A stretch of DNA of 64,000 bases from Mesorhizobium sp. M1B.F.Ca.ET.045.04.1.1. Lineage in GTDB: Bacteria > Pseudomonadota > Alphaproteobacteria > Rhizobiales > Rhizobiaceae. The position numbers and the translations under genes were made by a program. The stretch spans positions 5,185,001-5,249,000 of the forward strand of contig NZ_CP034448.1 of the NCBI RefSeq assembly GCF_003952465.1, given 5' to 3'. The notes under the pieces are model-generated. The model did no database searches and was not told the origin of the DNA. It saw only the letters and a program-made list of their open reading frames with translations. Positions 42,333 to 51,938 of this stretch are shown here, piece after piece (position 1 is the first letter of the stretch; each line of letters starts with the position of its first letter).

Positions 42333-42556
42333 CCGAACTCACCAGCACCATCACCTGTCCGGCCTGCGGTCACCGCAAAACCGAGACGATGCCGGCCGAT
42401 GCCTGCCAGTATTTCTACGAATGCGAAAGCTGCGGGATTCTCCTCAAGCCCCTGGCGGGAGATTGCTGCGTATTCTGCTCTTACGGTGATCACCCCTGTC
42501 CGCCGAGACAGAAGGAGCCGCAATCCGGTCCCGCAGGCCAGCATTGTCGCTGCTGA
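42329..42556 (+). CDS. GDCCVxC-domain metal protein
   Basis: A 75-residue cytoplasmic protein with ten Cys. The name-giving GDCCVFCSYGDHPCPP lies near residue 44, with CPACGH and CESCG zinc-ribbon-like pairs before it. GDCCVxC proteins usually accompany merT and merP and may sequester or relay the metal. It is the last gene of the operon. Confidence 0.92.
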   Translation: MTELTSTITCPACGHRKTETMPADACQYFYECESCGILLKPLAGDCCVFCSYGDHPCPPRQKEPQSGPAGQHCRC

Positions 42557-42615
42557 GATCTGTGACATAAATACGGACAGGATCGCCTGCGAGATTTGAG
42601 TTGCAGCCTCTTAAA

Positions 42616-42717
42616 GCATGTCTCCCGAAAGTGGGCCCGGTTTCGGGACGAAGACATGCTTAAAATCGAAAACCTAAAGCAGGTCGCGTGAATCCTTTTC
42701 ACGCGACCTGCTTTAGG
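42616..42717. repeat. Rhizobial palindromic element, copy C, with a strong hairpin
   Basis: A GCATGTCTCCCGAAA stem (42616-42659), then a perfect 20-bp stem: CCTAAAGCAGGTCGCGTGAA (42673-42692) and its complement (42698-42717). It separates the convergent GDCCVxC and dusA genes and overlaps the dusA stop. The second stem is a likely bidirectional terminator. Confidence 0.85.
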
Positions 42718-43699
42718 CGGCTTCGGCCGCAGCCCCGCTGAGATCGACCGCCGCAAAGGCTGCCTCCAGCACCTCCGGCCCCGCTCCGGGTTTGTTGGCA
42801 TCGGTGGACAGAATCTGCCGGTAGCGGCGCGCGCCCGGAAGGCCATGGAACAGGCCGACCATATGGCGGGTGATGTGGCCGAGCCTTCCACCCTTCTCGA
42901 TATGGCGCGCGGCGTAAGCAGCCATTGCATCCATCAGCGCCGCGTAGTCGAATGCGATCCGCGCCTCGTCATAGAAAGCCGCATCGACGCCGGCAAGGAT
43001 GCCCGGCGTATGATAGGCCGCACGGCCAAGCATGGCGCCGTCGACATGGCGCAGATGTTCGGAAACCTCGTCGAGCGATTGAATACCGCCATTGATGCCG
43101 ATGAATTCGTTCGGCTTTCTGGCCTTCAGCCGATAGACGCGCGAATAATCGAGCGGTGGGATGTCGCGGTTTTCCTTAGGGCTCAGCCCCTCCAGCCACG
43201 CCTTGCGGGCGTGCACCCAGAGGGCATCGGCACCGGCCGCGAGCACTCCGTCAGCCAGCGTATCGAGAGCTGGTTCGGGGTCCTGATCGTCGACGCCGAT
43301 GCGGCATTTGACGGTGACGGGGATTTTCACCGCCGCCTTCATAGCCGCGACGCATTGCGCCACCAGCAGCGGCGTCTTCATCAGGCAGGCGCCGAACGTG
43401 CCCGACTGGACGCGATCGGACGGACAGCCGACATTGAGATTGATCTCGTCATAACCGAACGCCTCGCCGATGACGGCCGCCTCGGCGAGCTTGCGCGGAT
43501 CCGAACCGCCAAGCTGCAACGCAACCGGATGCTCGGCGTCATCAAAGCCAAGCAGGCGCTCGCGCACACCATGGATGACCGCGTCCGCCACCACCATCTC
43601 AGTGTAGAGCAGCGCGCGGCGCGTCAACTGACGGTGGAAGAACCGGCAATGCCGGTCCGTCCAATCCATCATTGGTGCTATGGCGATCATCGTCTGCAT
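42713..43699 (-). CDS. dusA: tRNA-dihydrouridine synthase DusA
   Basis: A 328-residue FMN enzyme that reduces uridines in the tRNA D-loop. It shows APMMDWTDRHCRFFHR at the N-terminus, the catalytic Cys in NVGCPSDRVQSGTFGACLM and the substrate segment IGINGGIQS. The length and the TDRHCR motif place it with DusA rather than DusB or DusC. Confidence 0.94.
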   Translation of the reverse strand: MQTMIAIAPMMDWTDRHCRFFHRQLTRRALLYTEMVVADAVIHGVRERLLGFDDAEHPVALQLGGSDPRKLAEAAVIGEAFGYDEINLNVGCPSDRVQSGTFGACLMKTPLLVAQCVAAMKAAVKIPVTVKCRIGVDDQDPEPALDTLADGVLAAGADALWVHARKAWLEGLSPKENRDIPPLDYSRVYRLKARKPNEFIGINGGIQSLDEVSEHLRHVDGAMLGRAAYHTPGILAGVDAAFYDEARIAFDYAALMDAMAAYAARHIEKGGRLGHITRHMVGLFHGLPGARRYRQILSTDANKPGAGPEVLEAAFAAVDLSGAAAEAA

Positions 43700-44223
43700 T
43701 AGGTCCTATTCATTCTTTCAGGCGATCCCAAATCCACGGACACCATCTAGTGTGTTCTTTTTGACTTTAAATGGTTCGAATCATGGGGACAAAAGTCCTG
43801 CCCCTGGAGGGACTATTTCCGATCCACACTTTTTATTAAAAGGCAATAGTCCGATTTGAAATTTCCACAAATAAGAGTAAAGTTTTTGTGCTCATGTTCT
43901 GAGCGGGAGGCGTACAGGCAGTCAATGCCTGTTGAAGAGGGGCGGGGTTGAGTATGCCCTCATTGTCGATCCTTGGTGCCCGCCGTTGGTGGGTCACCGA
44001 TGCGCATAGGACGCATCCGCCTACAATTGCCTGACGGGGCAAGGAGCGGAGGATTAGCGGCGGCTCCTCCAACCCCTCTACCCCCTGAGTCAATCGAAAC
44101 TTCAGGTCCCTTTTAACGATGGCGCGCAGCGCCGGCCCTGCCGGCGAATGCACGCCCATGCGACCGGTTGCCAGCGTTGGGGCTGATTTCGCGCCTGTCG
44201 CATTGAACCAGGGAGAATTCGCA
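43700..44223. other. 524-bp divergent intergenic region upstream of the secreted repeat protein
   Basis: No gene was recognised. 43710-43900 is clearly richer in A+T than the rest of the window and contains TTTTTATTAAAAG and AAATAAGAGTAAAG, which suggests promoters. The rest is GC-rich and may form a long leader for the gene at 44224. Confidence 0.5.
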
Positions 44224-47200
44224 ATGGCACTCGACATCACAGCTCAAGACATCATCATCGACGAAACAAGCGGCTTGACAGACGACGATATTAATCCGGC
44301 CGTTCCGCCGCACGACACCAACACCACGCTGCAACATCTTCTCACTCTCGGCACCGCGCTGGAGGTCGCCTATCAGGCCGATTTCGTGCAGGCCACGGCG
44401 AGCGCCGGAGAAACCATCACCTCGGTCGTTCTCACCCAGGACGCCTCGGGAACGCCATTTTCCACCACCGACGGCGTGGTGACCGACATCCAGACGGTCG
44501 ATGGCAATTATGTCTGGCTGTTCCAGGACCCGAACAATGCAGATGTCGTGATCGGCGTCATTGGTACCGCTGACCCGACCGCCGAGCCCGACCCGGCAAC
44601 CGATCCGCTCGCCTTCTCGTTTGGGCTCGATCACACCAGCACCACCGATGCGGATCTGTATCTGGTTCAATATGTGGCGTTGTCCCATCCAGATGCGTCC
44701 GATCCGGACGACCAGATCGATCTGACCGATCTGGTGTACGCGTCGATCGAGGGGACCTCCCAGATCAGCTTCTCCGGCCAGAACGCTGCTCCCGGCAATC
44801 ATGATTTCTACCTGATCAATTCGCCCGATGACGCCTCCAAGCAGCTTCTGGTGATAGGTCTGAACGGCGGCACCGCCAATGTCAGTGAACAGGGCTTCGG
44901 CATCAACAACCAGAGCATAAATCCGAACGAAACGCTGCAGGTCGATTTTGTGACCGGCGGCCTGCTGAACGCGGGTTCCGCGTCGCAAATCCAGTACGGC
45001 AGCCATATCGAGACCATCACGGAGGCCGGGTTCACGATCAACCAGATCACGCCTTCCAGCCCGGACAAGCGGGTGGACATCACGATCAAGGCTTTCGACA
45101 ACACGGCCAACCAGCAAGGCACGGACTTCTTTGACGGCACCACGACCGACCCCGTTGACATCACCAGTGTCAAATTGACAGGTGCATCGGGGTTTGCCTC
45201 GACCATCACCGTCGACGGCACCTATGCCACCGCGAGCGGCAACGTCACCGTCACAGGGCTTAGCGGCACCGGGAACGCCGTCACCATCACCGGGCTGGAT
45301 AACGTCACCACCGTCGATATCACCACCGCCGATAACATGGATCGACTGACGGTTACGGGGGTCGACGCGAATGAAGGGTGCGACATCACCGAGTTCCATT
45401 TCAAGGCGACGACCACCAATGCCCACACCGAAGAGGTCGGCTCCTTCATCAACTTCGATGACGACGGCCCGACGGCGGGGTTGACCGAGGAAAGCGCCAC
45501 CGTGCTGCATGACGAAACGGCCGGCGTCGACGCCAGCTCGGACGACCAGCCCCTCGCCTCCTTGCCCGGCGCCTTCTCGGGGCTTGGTACGGCCATCGGC
45601 TGGGCAGCCAGCGCCTCCGCCGTGGTCACACCCAGCTCGAGCTTCGGCACTGACGGACCAGGCACCGAGACACTGTCGCTCGACGTCAGTGCGGCGAATG
45701 CCGATTCCGGTTTCGATACGCTCGACGGACACAACATCCTGCTCAATGTCGAGGGCGGCCTCGTCGTCGGCCGCGTCGATGCCAATGATGACGGCAGCGT
45801 CGACACGAGTGACGCAGTGGCCATCGCCATCTCCATCGACGACAACGGCATCCTCAGCATTGCGCAATACATTGCGATCGCGCATTCCGACGCCAGCGAT
45901 CCCGACGACGTGCAGACGATGAACGACGGCGCCCTGCTGGCCGTGGTCACCGTCGATGACGGCGACGGCGACGGCGACGACACCAGCATCGCCATCGGCG
46001 ACAAGGTGCAGATCAGAGACGACGGGCCGAGCATCACCGCAGACGGCACCATTCCGACGGTGACCACCGACGATACCGAAATTTCCGATACCGCATCGGC
46101 GGGCTTTGCTTCGGCCTTCACCACGGACGCCGGCACCGACGGCGACGCCGTCACCTATGAGCTCGGCATCAAGAGCGCCAACGTCGACAGCGGTCTCGAC
46201 GACACCCTCAGCGGCGACAACATCCTGCTGCGCGTCAATGCCAGCGGCCAGGTCGAAGGCTATCTGGAGAACGACACGGGCACCGTCGCCTTCCTGATCA
46301 GCGTCGATGAGAACACCGGCGAGGTGACACTGACCCAGGACCGCTCGGTCATCCATAACGATCCGACAGACCCGGTGGAGAGCGGCCTTTCGGCGGCGAC
46401 ACTTGCCGCTGCCGATCTGGTGACGCTGAAGGCGACCATCACCGATGGTGACGGTGACACCGCCGATGCAACCGCCAATATCGGCACGGCTTTCAAGTTC
46501 GAGGACGACGGTCCGACGATCACGAAGCCGTTCGATGGCGACGCGGATGCCGGCAACGGTACCGGGACCCACGAAACGTTGGCCAATACACTCAACGCGT
46601 CGGCCAGCGGCGACTTCGGCTACGATATCGGCGCGGATGCTCACCCGGCCGCGTTTTACGATGCCACGCATTCGGACTTTGTCGACCAGGACCTCGTGAC
46701 TGCCGGCATCCAGATCGGGCTCACCGGCTCGATCACCGGCGGCGGCGGCGGCAGTATCCTGACCCCGGACGTGACGCTGGCATCGGAGACTGATGCCTCC
46801 GCGACGTTCAACTTCAGCTTCACCTACGACAAGGATCCGGCCGCCGGTGTCCAGACAGGCACAGCGGGCGGTACCCTGGTCTTCGACAAGGTCGCCGGTA
46901 CTTACACCATCACCCTGACCGACCCGCTGGAGGGCTTCAGCTTCGACGTCATCCACACCGCCGAGCTCTTGTCCAAGCAGCCCACGAGCAACGTGGGCCA
47001 CCCACCGATCGTGTTGGAAAAACTGCAGGCGGATGACCCGAACACGCCGGCAGACGAAGACTTCTACGTGCAATTCACCGGCAACGCGATCAACAAGGCC
47101 AATCCGTTCAGCCTGACGAACAATGGCCAGGGATCGTCCTCCGACACCTCGTTCAACACGCCGACCGGCACTCACGACATGGTCAGCAACAACAATCCAA

Positions 47201-47871
47201 CGTGGGTTTCGGCGACGCAGAGCACCAACGGTGTCGCCGGCGACACGATCCAGAAGGGCGAACTGCTGACGTTGCGGTTCTTCAGCAGCGACGTCGGCAT
47301 CGTGAACGAGGCAACCGTCCCGACGGCGACCGCCGGCGCCATGGCGATCAAGTTCGACGGCATCGGCACCAGCGAGGACCTGATGCTGATCCTCAACCTG
47401 GTCGACGATGGCGCCGACAACATCCTCGGCACCGCGGACGACACCTCGATCACGCGGGCTGTCTACGCTGACAACTCCGACATCTTGAAAAAGGGCCAGG
47501 TCCCGGCGCCGTACAGCAGCGAGTTCACGCTCGACAACAATGACGGTCTCCTGATCATCGAGCGGAACGACTACAACGCGGCCGGCGAAGATTATGTCCT
47601 GCAGGGTGTCCAGATCATGCAGTCGGGCAACGGCATCACCGGTCAGGCGATCAGCCTGAACGGAGCGACCGGCGCTGGCGGCGGCAGCAATGCGACCGGC
47701 GGTCTGGTGAGCTTCGATGCCGTCGACAACGACGTGCTGAAGATCGTGGATATCGGCTTCACCTCGACCGTGAGCGAGACGCCGGATGCCAATCTCGACT
47801 TCTCGTTCAAGGTGGCCGACGCGGACGGCGATACGACCGCCCTCCAGCACATCCTCGTCGACATCGCCTGA
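44224..47871 (+). CDS. Large secreted repeat protein (DUF5801-type), type I secretion substrate
   Basis: A 1215-residue acidic protein with no signal peptide. Repeated Asp-rich domains are joined by FDDDGP, IRDDGPS and FEDDGPT linkers near residues 414, 599 and 760, the DUF5801 pattern of repeats-in-toxin proteins. A later unit (from about 830) differs and holds GGGGGSILTPDVTLASETDA. The C-terminus, FKVADADGDTTALQHILVDIA, looks like an uncleaved type I secretion signal. GGGAG precedes the ATG. The two downstream genes encode the ABC and membrane-fusion parts of its exporter. It is probably an adhesin or biofilm protein. Confidence 0.85.
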   Translation: MALDITAQDIIIDETSGLTDDDINPAVPPHDTNTTLQHLLTLGTALEVAYQADFVQATASAGETITSVVLTQDASGTPFSTTDGVVTDIQTVDGNYVWLFQDPNNADVVIGVIGTADPTAEPDPATDPLAFSFGLDHTSTTDADLYLVQYVALSHPDASDPDDQIDLTDLVYASIEGTSQISFSGQNAAPGNHDFYLINSPDDASKQLLVIGLNGGTANVSEQGFGINNQSINPNETLQVDFVTGGLLNAGSASQIQYGSHIETITEAGFTINQITPSSPDKRVDITIKAFDNTANQQGTDFFDGTTTDPVDITSVKLTGASGFASTITVDGTYATASGNVTVTGLSGTGNAVTITGLDNVTTVDITTADNMDRLTVTGVDANEGCDITEFHFKATTTNAHTEEVGSFINFDDDGPTAGLTEESATVLHDETAGVDASSDDQPLASLPGAFSGLGTAIGWAASASAVVTPSSSFGTDGPGTETLSLDVSAANADSGFDTLDGHNILLNVEGGLVVGRVDANDDGSVDTSDAVAIAISIDDNGILSIAQYIAIAHSDASDPDDVQTMNDGALLAVVTVDDGDGDGDDTSIAIGDKVQIRDDGPSITADGTIPTVTTDDTEISDTASAGFASAFTTDAGTDGDAVTYELGIKSANVDSGLDDTLSGDNILLRVNASGQVEGYLENDTGTVAFLISVDENTGEVTLTQDRSVIHNDPTDPVESGLSAATLAAADLVTLKATITDGDGDTADATANIGTAFKFEDDGPTITKPFDGDADAGNGTGTHETLANTLNASASGDFGYDIGADAHPAAFYDATHSDFVDQDLVTAGIQIGLTGSITGGGGGSILTPDVTLASETDASATFNFSFTYDKDPAAGVQTGTAGGTLVFDKVAGTYTITLTDPLEGFSFDVIHTAELLSKQPTSNVGHPPIVLEKLQADDPNTPADEDFYVQFTGNAINKANPFSLTNNGQGSSSDTSFNTPTGTHDMVSNNNPTWVSATQSTNGVAGDTIQKGELLTLRFFSSDVGIVNEATVPTATAGAMAIKFDGIGTSEDLMLILNLVDDGADNILGTADDTSITRAVYADNSDILKKGQVPAPYSSEFTLDNNDGLLIIERNDYNAAGEDYVLQGVQIMQSGNGITGQAISLNGATGAGGGSNATGGLVSFDAVDNDVLKIVDIGFTSTVSETPDANLDFSFKVADADGDTTALQHILVDIA

Positions 47872-47879
47872 CCACTCGA

Positions 47880-47911
47880 CCAACGGGGGCAGCACCAGCT
47901 GCCCCCGTTGG
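47880..47911 (+). terminator. Strong hairpin after the secreted protein gene
   Basis: CCAACGGGGGCAGC, loop ACCA, GCTGCCCCCGTTGG: a perfect 14-bp GC-rich stem starting 9 bp after the stop. No T-tract follows, so it may slow or partly stop transcription, keeping exporter expression below that of the substrate. Confidence 0.8.
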
Positions 47912-47959
47912 ACCTCAGTAAAGCAGCAGTAAAGGCATCGAAACCGGGGGGTATCCGTG

Positions 47960-49708
47960 ATGCAGCCAAGACCGCAATTCCAGGAGGTGATGCGCCTGGC
48001 GCGCCATCAAGCGCCGGCCCTTCTCCTCTTCAGCCTGCTCACCAATGTCCTCCTGCTCGCCAGCACCGTCTATATGCTGCAGATATACGACCGGGTGCTG
48101 TCGAGCGGCTCGATCGACACGCTGCTGTGGCTCACTCTGGCCGTCATCGGCGCCATCGCCGTGTACGGCCTGCTGGAACATGCCCGCCGGATGATGCTGG
48201 GCCATATCAGCCAATGGCTGGACGACCAGCTCAGCGTGCCGGTGATCGAACGCGCCATGGAGGCGCGCCTGGCCGGCAGCAGCCTTGAGGCCGGCCTGAA
48301 GGACGTGGGCGATCTGCGCGGCTTCATTGCCGGCGACGGCATACTGACCTTTCTCGACGCGCCATGGACACCGGTGTTCCTGGCATTCATGTGGTTTCTG
48401 CATCCGGCATTGGGCGTGCTCGGTCTGGCTGGCGCCGTGCTCCTGTTCTGCTGCGCGCTCGCTAATGATTTCCTCACCCGCCGCAAGGGTCAGGAAGCGG
48501 CGGCGGGGCTGCGCCGCAGCCAGGCCGCCGTCGGTCAATATATCGATGGCGCCGAGACGTTGTGCTCGCTTGGCATGTCCGAGCCCGCGCTGCTGCGGTG
48601 GGAACAGAACCAGCAGTCACTGACGGATCTGCAGTCCCGGATTTTCCAGCGCACCACCGTTATCGGCAGTCTGTCGCGCTCGCTGCGCCTCGCCCTCCAG
48701 GTGGCCGTGCTGGGGCTCGGCGCCTATTTCGTCCTGCGCCGCGAACTGACGGGCGGGTCGATGATAGCAGCTTCCATTCTGCTAAGCCGCGCGCTGGCGC
48801 CGATCGAACGTTCGATCGGCGCCTGGCGCAGCCTGGTCAACGCGCGGACGGCGCGCCAGAACCTGATCAAGCTCTTCGCCGCCACCGCGTCGATGCAGAA
48901 CGCCGGCGTCACCCTGCCGCGTCCGCAGGGTCGGCTGAAACTCGAAAATCTGCACTACTATGCGCCGGGAACCTCGCAGGCGCTGCTGAATGGGATCGGC
49001 TTCGGTGTCGAGCCTGGCCAAACCTGCGGCGTGATCGGCTCGTCCGGCTCCGGCAAGACTACGCTCTGCCGTCTCATCGTCGGCACGATGCGGCCGTCGC
49101 TCGGCCATGTCAGGCTGGATGGCGCGGAGGTCTGGAACTGGCCGTCGGACCAGTTGGGCCAGCATATCGGCTACCTGCCGCAACAGATCGAATTGTTCCC
49201 GGGAACGATCGCCGAGAACATTTCGCGTCTGCGCGACGAAGTCGACAGCGAAGCCGTCATCGCCGCGGCGCAGCTCGCGGGCATACACGAGATGATCCTG
49301 CGGCTGCCGAACGGTTATCGGACCGAGGTCGGGCCGCACGGCGTCAAGATCTCGCGCGGCCAGCGCCAGCGCATCGCGCTGGCCCGGGCCCTGTTCGGCG
49401 ACCCGCCGCTAATCGTTCTCGACGAGCCGAATACCGGCCTCGACGGCGAAGGCGAGGTGGCGCTGTTCAACGTGCTCCAGCAATTGAAGGAGCGTGGCCG
49501 CACCGTCGTTGTCGTCACCCATCAGACCAATCTTCTGCGCACGGCCGATCATGTCGTCTTCCTCCGCGACGGATCCGTCTCGATGTTCGGTCCGCGCGAC
49601 GAGGTTCTCGGCGCTCTGGCGGGCCAGCCCAAGCGCATACCGGTGCCGGCAGCCATCCGTGACAAGATTGCCGCCTTCGCGCCGGCAAACCTGAAGGCGG
49701 TGGAGTGA
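47960..49708 (+). CDS. Type I secretion ABC permease/ATPase (PrtD/HlyB-like)
   Basis: A 582-residue fused transporter. Six transmembrane helices occupy about 20-310, then an ATPase domain: Walker A GSSGSGKTT (about 360), Walker B LIVLDEP (about 484), H-loop VTHQ. The signature motif reads ISRGQRQR instead of the usual LSGGQ, an odd change in a residue that contacts ATP. A GTG three bases upstream of the ATG could also start. It lies 88 bp after the secreted protein and 3 bp before the HlyD gene. Confidence 0.92.
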   Translation: MQPRPQFQEVMRLARHQAPALLLFSLLTNVLLLASTVYMLQIYDRVLSSGSIDTLLWLTLAVIGAIAVYGLLEHARRMMLGHISQWLDDQLSVPVIERAMEARLAGSSLEAGLKDVGDLRGFIAGDGILTFLDAPWTPVFLAFMWFLHPALGVLGLAGAVLLFCCALANDFLTRRKGQEAAAGLRRSQAAVGQYIDGAETLCSLGMSEPALLRWEQNQQSLTDLQSRIFQRTTVIGSLSRSLRLALQVAVLGLGAYFVLRRELTGGSMIAASILLSRALAPIERSIGAWRSLVNARTARQNLIKLFAATASMQNAGVTLPRPQGRLKLENLHYYAPGTSQALLNGIGFGVEPGQTCGVIGSSGSGKTTLCRLIVGTMRPSLGHVRLDGAEVWNWPSDQLGQHIGYLPQQIELFPGTIAENISRLRDEVDSEAVIAAAQLAGIHEMILRLPNGYRTEVGPHGVKISRGQRQRIALARALFGDPPLIVLDEPNTGLDGEGEVALFNVLQQLKERGRTVVVVTHQTNLLRTADHVVFLRDGSVSMFGPRDEVLGALAGQPKRIPVPAAIRDKIAAFAPANLKAVE

Positions 49709-49711
49709 GCC

Positions 49712-51238
49712 ATGGACGAGCGATTTGACGATTTCTCGACGATGCTGAACGGGCTGGCGGACGCCCTGCGCGAGCTGTCCGGCAGGCTAACCATCTCCGC
49801 CGGGCAACTCATTGCCGCAGTGTCCGTGTGGTTCGACGGGCTCGACCAGCCGAAGCGCATCGCTCTGGCAGCGGCCGCAAGCGCGCTCTTCCTGCTCCTG
49901 ATTGGACGCCTCGTCCGGCGGCGGTCACCTGCAGCCCGAGCCAGCAGGCGCGACCTCGATCAACGGACGCGGCCTGCGCGCATGCTGGGCTACGTTTCCT
50001 CGATCGTCTTCGTCGGCGGCGTCGCCGCATGGTCGAGCGTCGCGCTTCTGGCAAGCGCGGTCGTCGCCAACGGCGTCGTCAGCCCGGAAGGCTATCGCAA
50101 GACGGTCCAGCATCTCGAAGGCGGCATCATCGGGGCGATCCACGTGAAGGAAGGCGACAAGGTCAGCGCCGGCCAGGTTCTGATCAGCCTGAAGACAACG
50201 GAGGCGCAAGGGCGCTACGACGAGTTGCAGGGGCACTACATCCGCCTGCTGGCAACCGAGGCGCGCCTGGTCGCGGAGCTTGCCGGACAGAACCGGATCT
50301 CGTTCCCCAAGGAGTTGACGTCGATCGATAGTGAGTTGGCGCGAAAGGTCGTCGTCGAGGAGCAGGCACTGCTCGACAGCCGCCTCGCAACCCGCGATGG
50401 GCGCACGCAGATCCTCAACAAGCGCATCGCGCAGATTAAGGAGCAAAGCGCGGGATCACGAGACGTGATCGCCGCAGAGACCGAACAGCTCGGCCTGATC
50501 GAACAGGAGATCGCCTCCGCGCAGGAGATGTATAAGAAGGGCCTCGAACGCCTGCCGCGGATATTGGCGCTGCAGCGTTCCCAGGCCGACATCCGCGCCA
50601 ACCAGGCATCGAACCGGGCGGAGGTGGCGAAAAACGACCAGCAGATCGGCGAGACCGAGTTCCAGCTCCTCAACCTGCGCCAGCAGGACAGCGAGACCGC
50701 CAACGAGGATCTTGCCAAAGCGCGTACAGACCTCGCCGAATTGCGCAGCCAATTGCCTTCGCGCCAGGACGTGCTGGCCAGAACGGATATCGTCGCGCCG
50801 ATCGCCGGAACTGTGATGAACCTGCGGGTAACGACCGAATCGGGCGTGATCTCCAGCGGTCAGCCGCTTCTCGACATCGTACCCAACGAGCCCAATCTGA
50901 TCATCGATTCACGAATCCGGCCCACGGATATCGATGTGGTGCATCCGGATATGCCCGCCCGCGTGGTGCTGACAGCCTATCCGAGCCGGCATTTGCCGCA
51001 AATCCATGGCCTGCTTACGTCGGTGTCGGCCGACCGGCTGACGGACGAGAAGACCGGCGAGCCTTATTTCCTCGCTAAGGTCAAGGTCGACAAGGCCGAT
51101 CTTGAAGATCTGCATGACATCCGTCTGTCGCCCGGCATGCCGGCGGAAGTCATGATCCTGACCGGGGAACATACCCTGCTCGACTATATGCTGGCGCCGC
51201 TGCAGGCCTCGCTCACACGCTCTTTCAGGGAGAATTGA
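49712..51238 (+). CDS. HlyD-family membrane fusion protein for type I secretion
   Basis: A 508-residue adaptor between the ABC protein and an outer-membrane channel. It has an unusually long N-terminal region (about 1-110) with two hydrophobic segments (KRIALAAAASALFLLLIG and YVSSIVFVGGVAAWSSVALL). A biotinyl-lipoyl hybrid motif, EGGIIGAIHVKEGDKV, comes next, followed by a long coiled coil and a C-terminal beta-barrel. The extra N-terminal helix is not usual for PrtE-like adaptors. No outer-membrane channel gene is nearby. Confidence 0.9.
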   Translation: MDERFDDFSTMLNGLADALRELSGRLTISAGQLIAAVSVWFDGLDQPKRIALAAAASALFLLLIGRLVRRRSPAARASRRDLDQRTRPARMLGYVSSIVFVGGVAAWSSVALLASAVVANGVVSPEGYRKTVQHLEGGIIGAIHVKEGDKVSAGQVLISLKTTEAQGRYDELQGHYIRLLATEARLVAELAGQNRISFPKELTSIDSELARKVVVEEQALLDSRLATRDGRTQILNKRIAQIKEQSAGSRDVIAAETEQLGLIEQEIASAQEMYKKGLERLPRILALQRSQADIRANQASNRAEVAKNDQQIGETEFQLLNLRQQDSETANEDLAKARTDLAELRSQLPSRQDVLARTDIVAPIAGTVMNLRVTTESGVISSGQPLLDIVPNEPNLIIDSRIRPTDIDVVHPDMPARVVLTAYPSRHLPQIHGLLTSVSADRLTDEKTGEPYFLAKVKVDKADLEDLHDIRLSPGMPAEVMILTGEHTLLDYMLAPLQASLTRSFREN

Positions 51239-51342
51239 AACAACAGGGCGGCACGCGGACGAAAACAAAAGGCGGCCGGCGTCGGCCATAAGCCAACGCC
51301 TCATCATCGCATTTGTCAGCAGCAGCCGCGGGGGCGACGGAG

Positions 51343-51645
51343 CTACCGCCTCAGGGCGTAGACATTGTCCGTGGACGGGCCACCCAGCGGCAGCGCCATG
51401 TCGTCGTCAAGCAGCCGGGTGATGCGGGCAAAGCCGACAAAGGCCTTTCTCGCTTCCTCGGCCGACATTTTGCCCGACATCGCCGCCGAACAGCAATTCA
51501 CGGCGCACTGATAAACGGGGCCGCGTCTGCCCGTTGGCCACTTCCGCAGGAATACCATCGCTTCGGAGACGCTATCGACTTCCTCCAAGGGGTATCCCTG
51601 CCCACGCGCAATCCGCACTGGGGTAAAGAAATGCAAGCGATCCAT
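51343..51645 (-). CDS. DUF982 protein
   Basis: A 100-residue protein of the DUF982 family, expanded in Rhizobiales. The WPTGRRGPVYQCAVNCCSAAMSGKMSAEEARKAF stretch is the family core. GGGAGGAAATT before the ATG at 51645 sets the start; an upstream ATG at 51786 adds unrelated residues. The function is unknown. It converges on the HlyD gene. Confidence 0.9.
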   Translation of the reverse strand: MDRLHFFTPVRIARGQGYPLEEVDSVSEAMVFLRKWPTGRRGPVYQCAVNCCSAAMSGKMSAEEARKAFVGFARITRLLDDDMALPLGGPSTDNVYALRR

Positions 51646-51938
51646 AATTTCCTCCCGGTCGACCGCAGAGCGGCCGAACCGCAATAAACGCATATCCTGT
51701 GGATTAGTTCCAAACAAATTTGGTTGCCGCTTGAAAATTTTGGAACCGCCGATCTGCGGCGAAAACGCCCACGCCGACTCAGGCAATGATGAGATCAGTG
51801 TCAGCGATAAGGGCCATTCTCATTGAATGTCTTTAAGGCGAAAGCCGGCAAATGGATTGCTTGCCGGTTCCCCAGCGTCAGGCTTAACCTCGACGGTTAA
51901 CGCGTGAGGGCGCGTTTTGCAAAAGGGGAACACTTCCA

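Noticed and set aside
44113..47895. A 1260-residue open frame opposite the secreted repeat protein
   Set aside because: It arises because Asp- and Thr-rich codons on the plus strand read as Val, Gly and Arg on the other. It has no ribosome site or known domain.
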